Assembly: GCA_947652855.1 (NCBI GenBank)
Contig: CANTEO010000009.1
Span: 1 to 55,006 of the forward strand
Reading direction: 5' to 3'
Length of the DNA: 55,006 bases
Source: an uncultured Roseburia sp.
GTDB taxonomy: Bacteria > Bacillota > Clostridia > Lachnospirales > Lachnospiraceae
The notes beneath the pieces are model-generated. The model did not search any database. It was not told the DNA's origin and was given only the letters and a program-made list of their open reading frames with translations. The position numbers and the translations under genes were made by a program. Of this stretch, positions 26,406-35,153 are shown piece by piece (the stretch's first letter is position 1; each line of letters opens with the position of its first letter).

Positions 26406-27851
26406 ATGGAAGGATATGAAAATTGGAATGGGCAAGAGGGACAGGACGCGTATGGCGGTCAGGCCGGATATGGCGGCCAAGACGCCTATTATAATCAGAA
26501 TGGATATGAAGGGCAGGATAAAACGGATTATTATGCCTATGGGCAGAACGAGCCGCAGGCGGACGGCGAGAGCGTCCAGGATGGCGCATACCGCGTTTAT
26601 GAAGGGTCAGTGAGCCAAAAAGACAGGGGAGAAGCCAAAGAAGCGATAAAGCGGATTTCCCTGATGCTTGTGTTCGGGTTTGTAATGTGCTTTGCATTTG
26701 CGGGGACAGCCCATTTTTTCCAGGGCGTCTCAAGGGAAGGGAATTCTTTGGGCAACGGCAAAGACACGCCTATGGGAGCGGATTTTAATATTGTGGAGAC
26801 GACGGAAATGGCGGAGCAGGCTTTGGGGACAGAGCAGGAGCTGGGAGCCGTGACGGATGTTTCGGGCATTGTGGAGCAGGCTGAGCCGTCTATTGTGTCA
26901 ATTACGACAATTGCCAGGACAAAGACGCCGGGTTTTTTCTTTAGAGAGGAAAGGGAGTATGAGAATGAGGGCTGCGGCTCTGGCATTATCTTAAGCCAGG
27001 ATGAGGAGAGCCTGTATATCGCGACAAACAATCATGTCGTGGAGGGCGCGCAGTCTCTGACCGTGCTGTTTTCAGATGGGAATTCGGTTGGCGCCAGGAT
27101 TAAGGGGACGGATGTAAGCAGTGACCTTGCGGTGGTGAGCGTCCCGTTGGAAGAGATTGAGGAAGAGACGAGGCGGCAGATACGGACAGCCACATTTGGG
27201 GATTCGAAGGGAGTGAAGATCGGCCAGACGGCAATCGTCATTGGGAATGCCTTAGGCTATGGGCAGTCTGTGACGACAGGCGTTGTCAGCGCGCTGGACA
27301 GGGAGGTTACGGTGGCGAACGAGACGGATGGCAGCACGATCACGAACGAGCTGCTTCAGACGTCGGCGGCGATCAATCCTGGGAACAGCGGCGGGGCCTT
27401 GCTCAACGGCAATGGGGAGGTCATCGGGATCACTTCTGTGAAGTATGCCGAGACGAGCGTGGAAGGGATGGGCTACGCAATCCCGGTGGATACGGCGCTC
27501 CCCATCATCCGCCAGCTCATCACAAGGGAAGTCGTGACCGGGGCGGACATTGCGTATCTTGGAATTTCCGGCGTAGACGTGACTCAGAGCATCTCGGAGA
27601 CGTACCAGCAAATGCCGCAGGGCATTTATGTGGCGCATATCGTGGAAGGCAGCGGCGCGGATGAGGCAGGTATGCTGCAGGGAGATATCATTACCCGGTT
27701 CGACGGCAGGAACGTTAAGTCGATGGACGAGGTGCAGGAACTGATGAAATACCTTCCGGCAGGGACTGTGGTGGAAGTTACGGTGCAGCGGGCCAAGAAC
27801 GGCGAATATGTTAAGCAGGAGCTGGACGTGGCGTTAGGGGCAAAAAATTAA
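26406..27851 (+). CDS. Membrane-anchored HtrA/DegP-type serine protease with PDZ domain
   Basis: A 481-residue envelope quality-control protease. Residues 1-65 form a cytoplasmic tail very rich in Tyr, Gly, Gln and Asn; one helix (about 84-106) follows. The trypsin-like domain has the full triad: His210 in NNHVV, Asp240 in SSDLAVV and Ser328 in NPGNSGGALL. A PDZ domain covers about 385-475 (YLGISGVDV; GIYVAHIVEGSGADEAGMLQGDIITRFDG). AAAGGAGAAGGGA precedes the ATG. HtrA proteins degrade or refold misfolded exported proteins, fitting its place next to many secreted enzymes. The unusual tail is discussed in the findings. The 5' side has a terminator, so the gene is probably transcribed alone. 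Confidence 0.95.
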   Translation: MEGYENWNGQEGQDAYGGQAGYGGQDAYYNQNGYEGQDKTDYYAYGQNEPQADGESVQDGAYRVYEGSVSQKDRGEAKEAIKRISLMLVFGFVMCFAFAGTAHFFQGVSREGNSLGNGKDTPMGADFNIVETTEMAEQALGTEQELGAVTDVSGIVEQAEPSIVSITTIARTKTPGFFFREEREYENEGCGSGIILSQDEESLYIATNNHVVEGAQSLTVLFSDGNSVGARIKGTDVSSDLAVVSVPLEEIEEETRRQIRTATFGDSKGVKIGQTAIVIGNALGYGQSVTTGVVSALDREVTVANETDGSTITNELLQTSAAINPGNSGGALLNGNGEVIGITSVKYAETSVEGMGYAIPVDTALPIIRQLITREVVTGADIAYLGISGVDVTQSISETYQQMPQGIYVAHIVEGSGADEAGMLQGDIITRFDGRNVKSMDEVQELMKYLPAGTVVEVTVQRAKNGEYVKQELDVALGAKN

Positions 27852-27939
27852 ATTGCCTGTGGCTAAAAGGGCGGAAATGGAAAGAATTGGAAGTCGGCAT
27901 TTTTTGGAAAAGCTGGCGCCAGGTTCTTTGCATTCCGTC

Positions 27940-27968
27940 TTTCTTTTTTTTTAAGGATGCTATATAAT
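27940..27968 (+). promoter_or_regulatory. Promoter of the cysteine protease gene
   Basis: The -10 TATAAT (27963-27968) is a perfect match, while the -35 TTTCTT (27940-27945, 17-bp spacer) is weak. Transcription would begin near 27975, some 70 bases before the ATG at 28046. Confidence 0.5.
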
Positions 27969-28045
27969 GATTGAAACGCTGTGCCTGTGCAGCGAAGGAT
28001 AGGGCAACCGGAAGAATGGCATTACATATGGAAAGTGGTGGGAAC

Positions 28046-29863
28046 ATGAAAAGAAAATTTGGCGTATTTGCGCTCTGTGCGTGCCTTTTATTTCCCGCAA
28101 GGGCATCTGCGAGGGAAATGGAGGCCATGGAGCTTGAAGGAGAGATTGACGTGCCTGGGATAAGCGAGGAGGTGGACGCGTTGATCGGCGACGTGGGGCA
28201 GAGCGAATCCACAGAGGAGTTTTACCGTCTGCTGAAAAAAGACGCGGCGCTTTCCGCTTATGGCGCGGACATTGCGGAAAGCGCATACGACCCGAGGAAG
28301 GAGGGGAAGGTGACTCCTGTGAGGGCGCAGAAGTCCAGCACGTGTTGGGCGTTCGCGACGCTTGCGGCCGCAGAGCAGTCCCTGGTGCAAAAGGGCCTTT
28401 CCGATCCGGCGGCTTTGGATTTGTCAGAAGCGCATCTGTCGTATTTCTTTTATCATCCGGTGACGGATCCTTTGGGGAATACCAAAGGAGACGGCAATCA
28501 CAACATTTCTGCTCAAAATTATATTGACGTAGGGTCCAATACGATCTTTTCAACGTTTGCGCTGGCAAATTGGGTAGGGGCCGCAAAGGAAGAGACGGCG
28601 CCATTTGACACGCTTACGGAGGACGCGGCCTATGACGCGGCGCTTGCCTACGCAGACGCGGCGCATCTTAAGAATGCGTACTGGATTAATTTTAAAGATG
28701 TGGATGCGGTGAATGTCGTAAAGCAGATGATTCGAAGCTATGGCGCGGCGGCCATCAATTTTTATTGGAACAGCCGCTATTACAATGCGGACAGCTTCGC
28801 ATATTATTTTCCTTTGGACAGCAGTCAGGCGAACAATCATTCCGTGGCGATCGTGGGGTGGGATGACGCCTATCCCAAAGAAAACTTCAATGAATCATGC
28901 CGCCCTATGCAGGACGGGGCCTGGATTGTGAAGAACAGCAATGGGGAATCATTTGGCGACGGCGGCTTTTTTTACCTTTCCTATGAGGACAGCGCGGTCA
29001 ATTCGGGGAATACGAGCGCGAACCGGGCCAGGGCGTATGTGTTTGACTTTGAGGCTGCGGACAATTACGACTGCAATTATCAGTATGACGGGTCGGCGGG
29101 GGCGTACAACGTCACGCATTCGGACAGCCCGCTGACGTTGGTGGACAGCGGCGGATCCATTGCGAACGTGTTTCGCGTACATAATTCGGATGCGTCACGG
29201 ATCGAGAAGTTAAAGGCGGTTTCCTTTGCGCTGTTTGACACGGCGGTTTCCTATCGCATACAGATTTATAAAAATTTGAAGGATGCGTCTGACCCCACGT
29301 CCGGTACGGCTCAGCTTGTCAGGCCCACGGAAGGGAGCACCAGCTACGCCGGATACTATACGGTTCCGTTAAATGCTCCAGTGGATCTGGAGAAAAATGA
29401 GACATTTTCAGTCGTCGTGACGCTTAAGAAGGAGAGCGGCGGCGCGGTGAATTTTTTTGTGGATAAAACGTATCAGAACGGGGACTGGATTTCTTTCACA
29501 AATGAAGTGGAGGCGGGGCAGAGCTTTCGGACGATGGACGGGGCGTGGCAGGATATGGCTTTGAATGGGGCTACGGCAAGAGTAAAGGCGTTTACAAAGC
29601 TTGAGGATGCGCCGCTTGTGGCGAGGAAGGAAAAGAAGGGGACGCTTTCTGTAAAAGAAGCAAGCGCGTCTCCCTCAAAACAAGAGCAGGTGGACGCAAG
29701 CGGGACGCAAGAGAGGGGCTCTGTGACCCCGGCGTCTCCGGCAAAGCCGACGAAAAGCGCAAATACGGAGGATGCGTCGGGAAAAGAGGCGTTTTTTTGG
29801 GCGTCCTCGTTGATTGCCCTATTGGTAATTCTGGAAATAAAGAAACGCAGAGGCAGGCTGTGA
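28046..29863 (+). CDS. Secreted, membrane-anchored C1A (papain-like) cysteine protease
   Basis: A 605-residue protein. The signal peptide covers residues 1-22 (ending ARASA). The papain-like domain (about 85-320) has Gln95 and the nucleophile Cys100 in SSTCWAFATLAA, His265 in NNHSVAIVGWDD and Asn297 in WIVKNSNG. A second domain (about 330-525) resembles the lectin-like partner domain often found behind bacterial C1 peptidases. A Ser/Pro/Lys-rich linker leads to one C-terminal helix and the basic end KKRRGRL, without an LPXTG motif, so it is probably held by the helix. ATG 28046 is preferred over an upstream TTG because it gives a clean signal peptide. Targets are unknown. Confidence 0.9.
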   Translation: MKRKFGVFALCACLLFPARASAREMEAMELEGEIDVPGISEEVDALIGDVGQSESTEEFYRLLKKDAALSAYGADIAESAYDPRKEGKVTPVRAQKSSTCWAFATLAAAEQSLVQKGLSDPAALDLSEAHLSYFFYHPVTDPLGNTKGDGNHNISAQNYIDVGSNTIFSTFALANWVGAAKEETAPFDTLTEDAAYDAALAYADAAHLKNAYWINFKDVDAVNVVKQMIRSYGAAAINFYWNSRYYNADSFAYYFPLDSSQANNHSVAIVGWDDAYPKENFNESCRPMQDGAWIVKNSNGESFGDGGFFYLSYEDSAVNSGNTSANRARAYVFDFEAADNYDCNYQYDGSAGAYNVTHSDSPLTLVDSGGSIANVFRVHNSDASRIEKLKAVSFALFDTAVSYRIQIYKNLKDASDPTSGTAQLVRPTEGSTSYAGYYTVPLNAPVDLEKNETFSVVVTLKKESGGAVNFFVDKTYQNGDWISFTNEVEAGQSFRTMDGAWQDMALNGATARVKAFTKLEDAPLVARKEKKGTLSVKEASASPSKQEQVDASGTQERGSVTPASPAKPTKSANTEDASGKEAFFWASSLIALLVILEIKKRRGRL

Positions 29864-29874
29864 GACAGCTGCCT
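29851..29874 (+). terminator. Hairpin over the stop codon of the cysteine protease gene
   Basis: AGGCAG-G-CTGT pairs with ACAG-CTGCCT (one bulge, three-base loop). The stem spans the stop codon, and only scattered T residues follow, so it is a weak terminator or an mRNA end protector. Confidence 0.4.
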
Positions 29875-29891
29875 TGCTTAAACGAACCTTC

Positions 29892-29914
29892 TTTCTTAAG
29901 ATAAATTTAAGAAA
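29892..29914 (+). repeat. AT-rich inverted repeat upstream of a promoter
   Basis: TTTCTTAA and TTAAGAAA flank seven bases, ten bases upstream of the -35 element at 29924. It may be an operator for the carbamate kinase promoter; AT-rich chance is possible. Confidence 0.4.
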
Positions 29915-29923
29915 ACGGCGCTA

Positions 29924-29952
29924 TTGTGGAAAAAGATGGAGTATGATACAAT
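29924..29952 (+). promoter_or_regulatory. Intact promoter before the broken carbamate kinase gene
   Basis: TTGTGG (29924-29929), a 17-bp spacer and TACAAT (29947-29952) make a good sigma-A promoter. A GGAGGAACG ribosome site precedes the ATG at 30003, so the expression signals have outlived the gene. Confidence 0.65.
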
Positions 29953-30002
29953 CAAAACAATGCGAAAAATTACAAATCGTGGGGCATGAGGAGGAACGAT
30001 CC

Positions 30003-30329
30003 ATGAGAAAAAAGAAGATTGTAATTGCATTGAGGCATGATGCGCTTGGCACGACGCTTCTGGAACAGAAGGCTGCGGTGAAAAAGACAGCCAGGGCAGT
30101 GGCTGATTTGATTGAATCAGAGTATCAAGTGGTGATTTCGCACAGTAACGGCCCGCAGGTGGGGATGATTCTTGGAAGAGGGACGTTTCGAAGAAGGGAC
30201 GATGTTGCCTAAAATTCAGGCAGCGGTTACTTTATCAGGGATTTGTCGGTGAAGGCGGCGATTATTACCCGTTTGGATCAATCAAAAGAGGCGATGGCGG
30301 GAACGGCTGGAACCGTCATAAGAAAATAG
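30003..30329 (+). pseudogene. arcC: Carbamate kinase remnant with internal deletion and two frameshifts
   Basis: The first 55 or so codons read as carbamate kinase (IVIAL, EQKAAVKKTARAVADLIE, VVISHSNGPQVGMI). The sequence then jumps, with a frame change, to the C-terminal region (FEEGTMLPKIQAAVT) and after another one-base shift near 30230 to FIRDLSVKAAIITRLDQS and AGTVIRK before a stop at 30327. About 200 of roughly 310 residues are missing. The substrate loop that should read GGNAL is RHDAL. The reading frame actually open from 30003 stops at 30212 (69 codons). Carbamate kinase makes ATP in the arginine deiminase pathway; no arcA or arcB is present here. Certain as a remnant, uncertain only about residual expression. 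Confidence 0.9.
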
Positions 30330-30347
30330 AGCAATGAATGGAAGTGA

Positions 30348-33287
30348 ATGAAGATGAAATGGTTAAAAAGAATAACAGCGTTGATTTTGGCGTGCCTGCT
30401 TCTGGCTCCTAACGGGGCGATGGAAGCTTTGGCGGCGGAGACGGCGGAAAAGGAACAGCCGTTGATTCAGTATCTTGTGGCAGACCCCTCGGTGACGGCG
30501 CCAGGGACACAGACTGTCATGCTTGGCGTCGGTGAGGAATGCGGGGCGGTGCAGTCGGCTTCGCTCGTCTACCGGAATCAGGAGACGGGGGAGCGCTTTG
30601 AGGCGGCGGCCACAGAAGTGTCAGGCGGCTTTGCCTTGTTTCAGATGGAATTTGCGTCAGAGGGCGCATCCGGCATTTATCAGTTGGAGCAGGTTTCTTA
30701 TGCCGTGAATGAGAAAAGCTACACGGCCAACCTTGCGGAGATCGGAATTGACGCGGCGTTTGGCGTGAATCAAGTCGCAGAGAGCGAGCCGGACGACGTT
30801 CTGCTTACCGACGAGGAGCTGGAGGAGCTGGAGGAGGGGACGGAAGTGAGCGTTGCGTCCGTCAATCCGTCCGGCAGGTCGGGCGGCGGCCTTTCGGTTG
30901 AGCAGGCGTTGGAAGAGGCGGTCCGTTCTGTGGACGGCAAAGGACGGGCAGCGTCCGCAAAGGCGGGCGGCGTGGACGCGACAGGCATGAGCAGCCTTGT
31001 CGTTGTTCTGGATCCCGGGCATGGCGGCTCCGACCCGGGCGCGCAGGCGAATGGAATCGTGGAGAAGACCGTCAACCTTAAGATCGCGAATTATTGCAAG
31101 GCGGAGCTGGAGCAATATGCCGGAGTCACGGTTTATATGACAAGAACCGGAGACACGTACCTTTCCCTGGCGCAGCGGGCGCAGGTCGCGATCGACAAAC
31201 GGGCGGACGTGTTTGTCAGCCTGCATAACAATTCGAATACCAGCTCCGGCCCCAAAGGAGCCAATGTATATTATCCGAATTCCAATTATAATCCGGGCTG
31301 CGGCTCGGCGGGGATGTCTTTAGCCAGGATCATTGAGTCGAAGCTGACAGATCTGGGGCTTGCAAGCGGCGGCATCCATATCCGCAATTCGGAAAACGGC
31401 ACCAGGTATCCGGACGGAAGCCTGGCGGATTATTACGGGGTCATTAAGCGGTGTAAGGAAAATGGGATTCCGGGACTGATTGTCGAGCATGCCTTCATTT
31501 CCAATCCCAGTGACGCGAAAAATTATTTAAGCTCGGACGCTTCGCTTCAGAGGCTTGGCGTTGCGGACGCGACAGGAATCGCGGAATACTACGGCCTAAG
31601 CAAGGGATTAGGGTTTCACAGCATCCAGTCGTTCTCCAGCACGACCATGGATTTGAAATGGGCAGAAGTAAGCGGCGTGAGCGGGTATCAGATTTACCGG
31701 AGCCTGTCCAGCGGGAGCAATTTTGAGAAGGTCATGACGATCTCTTCTAATAAGACGACTTCCTGGAAGGATTCCGGCCTGGAGCCGGGGGAGACGTATT
31801 ATTATAAGATCCGAACCTATACGAAGAAATCCGGATCGAACAAATATGGCAAGTTCAGCCCGGTAGCAAGCGGCACGACGATGGTGAGGCCGCGGATCTC
31901 ATCTGTGAAATCCTTAAGTAGCAAGGAGCTTGAGATTAGCTGGTCTACGGTGAACAATGCGTCCAATTATGAAATATATAGGGCGACGAAGAAAAGCGGC
32001 CCGTATTCGAAGATTGCGGAGGTGGCGGGCCTCAATCGGTTAAATTACATAGACAGCAGCGTTAAGGCCGGAAAGCTGTATCACTATAAAATACGTTCTG
32101 TCGGATTGGTGGACAATACCGTGGTGTACAGCGATTACAGTGAGGTCGTTTCGGCCAGGAGCGCCAAGGCGCCCACAGGGCTGTCTGTGATTTCCTGGGG
32201 TACGACTACCCTAAGGGTGAGCTGGAAGCCAAATGCGAACGCTTCTGGATATGTGGTGCAGCGGGCGAGCTCACCGAACGGCGCCTATAAAAAAGTCGGG
32301 ACAGTGAAAGGAGGGGAGGAAGACCATTTTGACGACGCGACGGTAAAAGCGCAGACGACGTACTATTACAGGGTGCAGTCCTATAACCACAATGATAAGG
32401 TGAAGGGCTACAGCGGGTATGGAAAAGCCGCGTCCGGCAAGACGATTCCAAAGACGAAGATCACAAAGCTGATCGGTAATTCCACTACCAGCCAGACGAT
32501 CAGCTGGAAAAAAGTGGATGGAGTGGACGGATATGTCATTTACCAAAGCACGGCGAAAAAAGGCAGCTATAAAAAGATAAAATCTTTGGGAGCAAAAAAG
32601 ACTTCTTATAAGATAGAGAATCTGGAAGAGGGAAAACGGTACTTTTACAAAATCAGGACGAGAAAAAAAGTGAACGGAAAGACGGGCTACGGCTCCTATT
32701 CTGTAATACGCAACGCATGGTCCGGGGAAAAAGTGTCGCTTACGGCACAGCCTGAGACGGCCACGAGCATCCGCATTTCCTGGAACAAAGTGAACGGGGC
32801 GGAAAGCTATGATGTGTATAGGAGCAGCTCTCTGACGGGGATTTATAAGAAAGTGGATTCGGTCAAAGACGGAAAGCTTAGCTATGTGGATAAGGACTTA
32901 AAGATGACGCGGACGTATTACTACAGATTGGACGCGCGCATTAAGGGCCATAACGCGCTTGGCGTCACAGGCCTTGGCATGGCGTCGGGATGCGCTCCAA
33001 TCAATACGACAAGCATCGTTTCCGTTGTGGTGAACGCGCAAGGAAAGCTTCAGGTCAACTGGAATGCGGTGAAGGGCGTCACAGGCTATCAAATCTACCG
33101 CAGCACAGCGCAGAATGGGACATACGCCCTGTTGGGCGCAGTGTCGAGCGCGGATGTGACAAGTTTTGTGGATCCGTCTGCGGCTCAAAACGTAGTCTAT
33201 TATTATAAGGTTGTGCTGGTAAACGAATTTGAGGACAGCCCGATCTATGGCGGCTATTCTCCCGCAGCTTCAGGCATATTGCCGTGA
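30348..33287 (+). CDS. Secreted N-acetylmuramoyl-L-alanine amidase with six Fn3 modules
   Basis: A 979-residue exported wall hydrolase. The signal peptide covers residues 1-30 (LAPNGAMEALAA). Residues about 35-145 form an unrecognised beta-rich domain, followed by an acidic linker. The Amidase_3 domain (about 215-415) holds the zinc ligands His225 (DPGHGG), Glu239 and His293 (SLHNN) and the catalytic Glu380 (VEHAF). Six fibronectin-III modules (about 418-979) share the pattern YxIYRS...YYYK(I/V)R. The amidase cuts the bond between muramic acid and the peptide stem. The start may be ATG 30348 or 30354; GGAAG suits the second better. It heads a group of three wall hydrolase genes. Confidence 0.93.
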   Translation: MKMKWLKRITALILACLLLAPNGAMEALAAETAEKEQPLIQYLVADPSVTAPGTQTVMLGVGEECGAVQSASLVYRNQETGERFEAAATEVSGGFALFQMEFASEGASGIYQLEQVSYAVNEKSYTANLAEIGIDAAFGVNQVAESEPDDVLLTDEELEELEEGTEVSVASVNPSGRSGGGLSVEQALEEAVRSVDGKGRAASAKAGGVDATGMSSLVVVLDPGHGGSDPGAQANGIVEKTVNLKIANYCKAELEQYAGVTVYMTRTGDTYLSLAQRAQVAIDKRADVFVSLHNNSNTSSGPKGANVYYPNSNYNPGCGSAGMSLARIIESKLTDLGLASGGIHIRNSENGTRYPDGSLADYYGVIKRCKENGIPGLIVEHAFISNPSDAKNYLSSDASLQRLGVADATGIAEYYGLSKGLGFHSIQSFSSTTMDLKWAEVSGVSGYQIYRSLSSGSNFEKVMTISSNKTTSWKDSGLEPGETYYYKIRTYTKKSGSNKYGKFSPVASGTTMVRPRISSVKSLSSKELEISWSTVNNASNYEIYRATKKSGPYSKIAEVAGLNRLNYIDSSVKAGKLYHYKIRSVGLVDNTVVYSDYSEVVSARSAKAPTGLSVISWGTTTLRVSWKPNANASGYVVQRASSPNGAYKKVGTVKGGEEDHFDDATVKAQTTYYYRVQSYNHNDKVKGYSGYGKAASGKTIPKTKITKLIGNSTTSQTISWKKVDGVDGYVIYQSTAKKGSYKKIKSLGAKKTSYKIENLEEGKRYFYKIRTRKKVNGKTGYGSYSVIRNAWSGEKVSLTAQPETATSIRISWNKVNGAESYDVYRSSSLTGIYKKVDSVKDGKLSYVDKDLKMTRTYYYRLDARIKGHNALGVTGLGMASGCAPINTTSIVSVVVNAQGKLQVNWNAVKGVTGYQIYRSTAQNGTYALLGAVSSADVTSFVDPSAAQNVVYYYKVVLVNEFEDSPIYGGYSPAASGILP

Positions 33288-33376
33288 TGTGGCTGCAGGA
33301 TGAGTGGAAGCGCGGCATTTAGCGGCAGTGGGCGAAAGGCTGCCCTGTCGCAAAAAAGAAAAAGCAGGAGATGAAA

Positions 33377-35086
33377 ATGAGGGGATTTTGGAAGAGATGC
33401 TGTTTGGTTTTTTGTGTTTTAACCTTTGTGGCTATGATTCCAAAGAATACATATGCCTCCGCTGGCATACAGGCGTCTGCGGCGGCAGTGTCCAGCAGCA
33501 AAATTGAGGTAAAATGGAGTCCGATGGAGCAGGCGGGCAGCTATGCGGTTTACAGAAGGAAGGCTTCAGAGGGGGCGTTTCAGAAAGTGACGGTGACGTC
33601 AAGCCTGTTTTATCGGGATGCGTCTGTAAAGCCTGCGATGAATTACTATTATAAAATTGTCCCTGTCAGCGGGGCCGACGGGAAAGAGATGACAGGCGCG
33701 CAGGCGACAGCCGTGGCAAAGGCGCCGGGGCAGACTGCCATTCAAAAAATTACGGTGAAGTCCCCGACGAAGATGCTTATAGCTTGGCGTCCGGCTGCGG
33801 GCAGCACGGGCTATCAGGTGCTCCGCTCGGACGGCGAGGGCGGCAGATATGAAGAGATCGCCCGCGTCAATGGAAAATCCAATTGCGCGTATTTGGATGA
33901 GGGCGTCATTCCTGGCAGGCTGCATTGTTATAAGATACGCCCGATGAATCAGGGACAGAAAGGGTTTGGGTCATATTCTAAGGCGGTTAAGGCAAGGACG
34001 ATTGCCAAGACGGCGGTGACTTCAATCACCTCCCTTTCTTCCAGCCAGATGCGCATTACCTGGAAGAAAGTCAACAATGCGGTCAAATATGAGGTGTACC
34101 GAAGCTTGCGGAAGGACGGCGGCTTTCAGAAGATCGCCACGGTACGGGGCAGCGTTCGGAAATTTACCGATAAGACGGTGAAAAGCGGAAGGAAATACTT
34201 TTATCGGATTAATGTGGTGGGGGCTTTTGGAGGAAGGAAAATCACAAGCGGCTACTCTCAGTCGATTTCATACCGTTCCTTAAAGCAGGTTCGGATTCAG
34301 TCCGTAAAGCAGATGGGCGACAATGCGCTGAAAGTGCGGTGGGGCAAGGTGGCCGGAGCCACGAAGTATCAGGTTTACCGCTCTACGTCCAGTTTCGGGA
34401 CGTATCAAAAGATCGCCACGGTAAAAGGCGCGTCGTCTCTTTCCTATACGGATAGAAAGGTTTCGTCCGGGAAGACCTACTACTATAAAGTGCAGGCGTA
34501 TTCGGATGGAAAAGGCATTGTTTCCGCGGGGAGCGGCACAAAGTCGGAGTCAAAAGGCAGCTCTATCTTGTACGCGATCATGGGAAAATCCTCGGTGACG
34601 GCAAAACAGATGGCCGCGATGTACAAAGCCTCTGGAAAATCGTTCCCTTCCGGCGTTTATCAAGGGAAGGGCGCGAAAAGCATTGAAAAATTCTGTGAGA
34701 TCGTCATTGATGAGAGCAAAAAAGAAGGCGTGAAGGCTGAAGTGATTTTTGCTCAGGTATGCCTGGAGACGGGCTATCTTTCCTTTGGCGGTCAGGTCAG
34801 TGCGGCGCAGTGCAATTTTGCGGGCCTTGGCGCGACGGACGACGGGGCCAGCGGCGCGACGTTTCAGAACGTGAAGACCGGGATTCGTGCTCAGGTGCAG
34901 CATTTAAAGGGGTATGCGTCCAAGGATCCGCTCAATCAGGTTTGCGTGGATCCCAGGTTCATTTATCTTTCTTCAAGGAGAGGGACTGCAAAATATGTGC
35001 AGGATCTTGGGAACGGCAATTGGGCGACCGACCCGAATTATGCGTCTAAGCTGATTCGGCTGATTCAGGAAATGAAGAGCTATTAA
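33377..35086 (+). CDS. Secreted glucosaminidase-type (GH73-like) wall hydrolase with four Fn3 modules
   Basis: A 569-residue exported protein. The signal peptide (MRGFWKRCCLVFC...TYASAG) is followed by four Fn3 modules (about 28-390) that closely resemble those of the preceding amidase. The C-terminal domain (about 395-569) is glucosaminidase-like: VKAEVIFAQVCLETGYLSFG carries the catalytic Glu, then NFAGLGATDDG and GIRAQVQHLKGYAS. Such enzymes cut the glycan strand after N-acetylglucosamine. ATG 33377 has AGGAG six bases upstream; ATG 33371 would overlap that site. The gap to the amidase gene is under 100 bases, so joint expression is likely. Confidence 0.9.
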   Translation: MRGFWKRCCLVFCVLTFVAMIPKNTYASAGIQASAAAVSSSKIEVKWSPMEQAGSYAVYRRKASEGAFQKVTVTSSLFYRDASVKPAMNYYYKIVPVSGADGKEMTGAQATAVAKAPGQTAIQKITVKSPTKMLIAWRPAAGSTGYQVLRSDGEGGRYEEIARVNGKSNCAYLDEGVIPGRLHCYKIRPMNQGQKGFGSYSKAVKARTIAKTAVTSITSLSSSQMRITWKKVNNAVKYEVYRSLRKDGGFQKIATVRGSVRKFTDKTVKSGRKYFYRINVVGAFGGRKITSGYSQSISYRSLKQVRIQSVKQMGDNALKVRWGKVAGATKYQVYRSTSSFGTYQKIATVKGASSLSYTDRKVSSGKTYYYKVQAYSDGKGIVSAGSGTKSESKGSSILYAIMGKSSVTAKQMAAMYKASGKSFPSGVYQGKGAKSIEKFCEIVIDESKKEGVKAEVIFAQVCLETGYLSFGGQVSAAQCNFAGLGATDDGASGATFQNVKTGIRAQVQHLKGYASKDPLNQVCVDPRFIYLSSRRGTAKYVQDLGNGNWATDPNYASKLIRLIQEMKSY

Positions 35087-35105
35087 ATCAAAATGTGTTT
35101 TGGGA

Positions 35106-35134
35106 TGGCAGTTTGGCGATTGGCCAAGCTGCCA
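35106..35134 (+). promoter_or_regulatory. 12-bp hairpin between two wall hydrolase genes
   Basis: TGGCAGTTTGGC and GCCAAGCTGCCA pair fully (one G-T pair) around a five-base loop, 20 bases before the lipoprotein amidase start site region. No T run follows, so it looks more like an intercistronic stability or partial termination element. Confidence 0.55.
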
Positions 35135-35153
35135 TTCTGAATGGGGGAAAAGG

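Noticed and set aside
30003..30329. Programmed frameshifting to give a functional carbamate kinase
   Set aside because: About 200 internal residues are missing and two separate shifts would be needed; no slippery site is seen and the substrate loop is altered.
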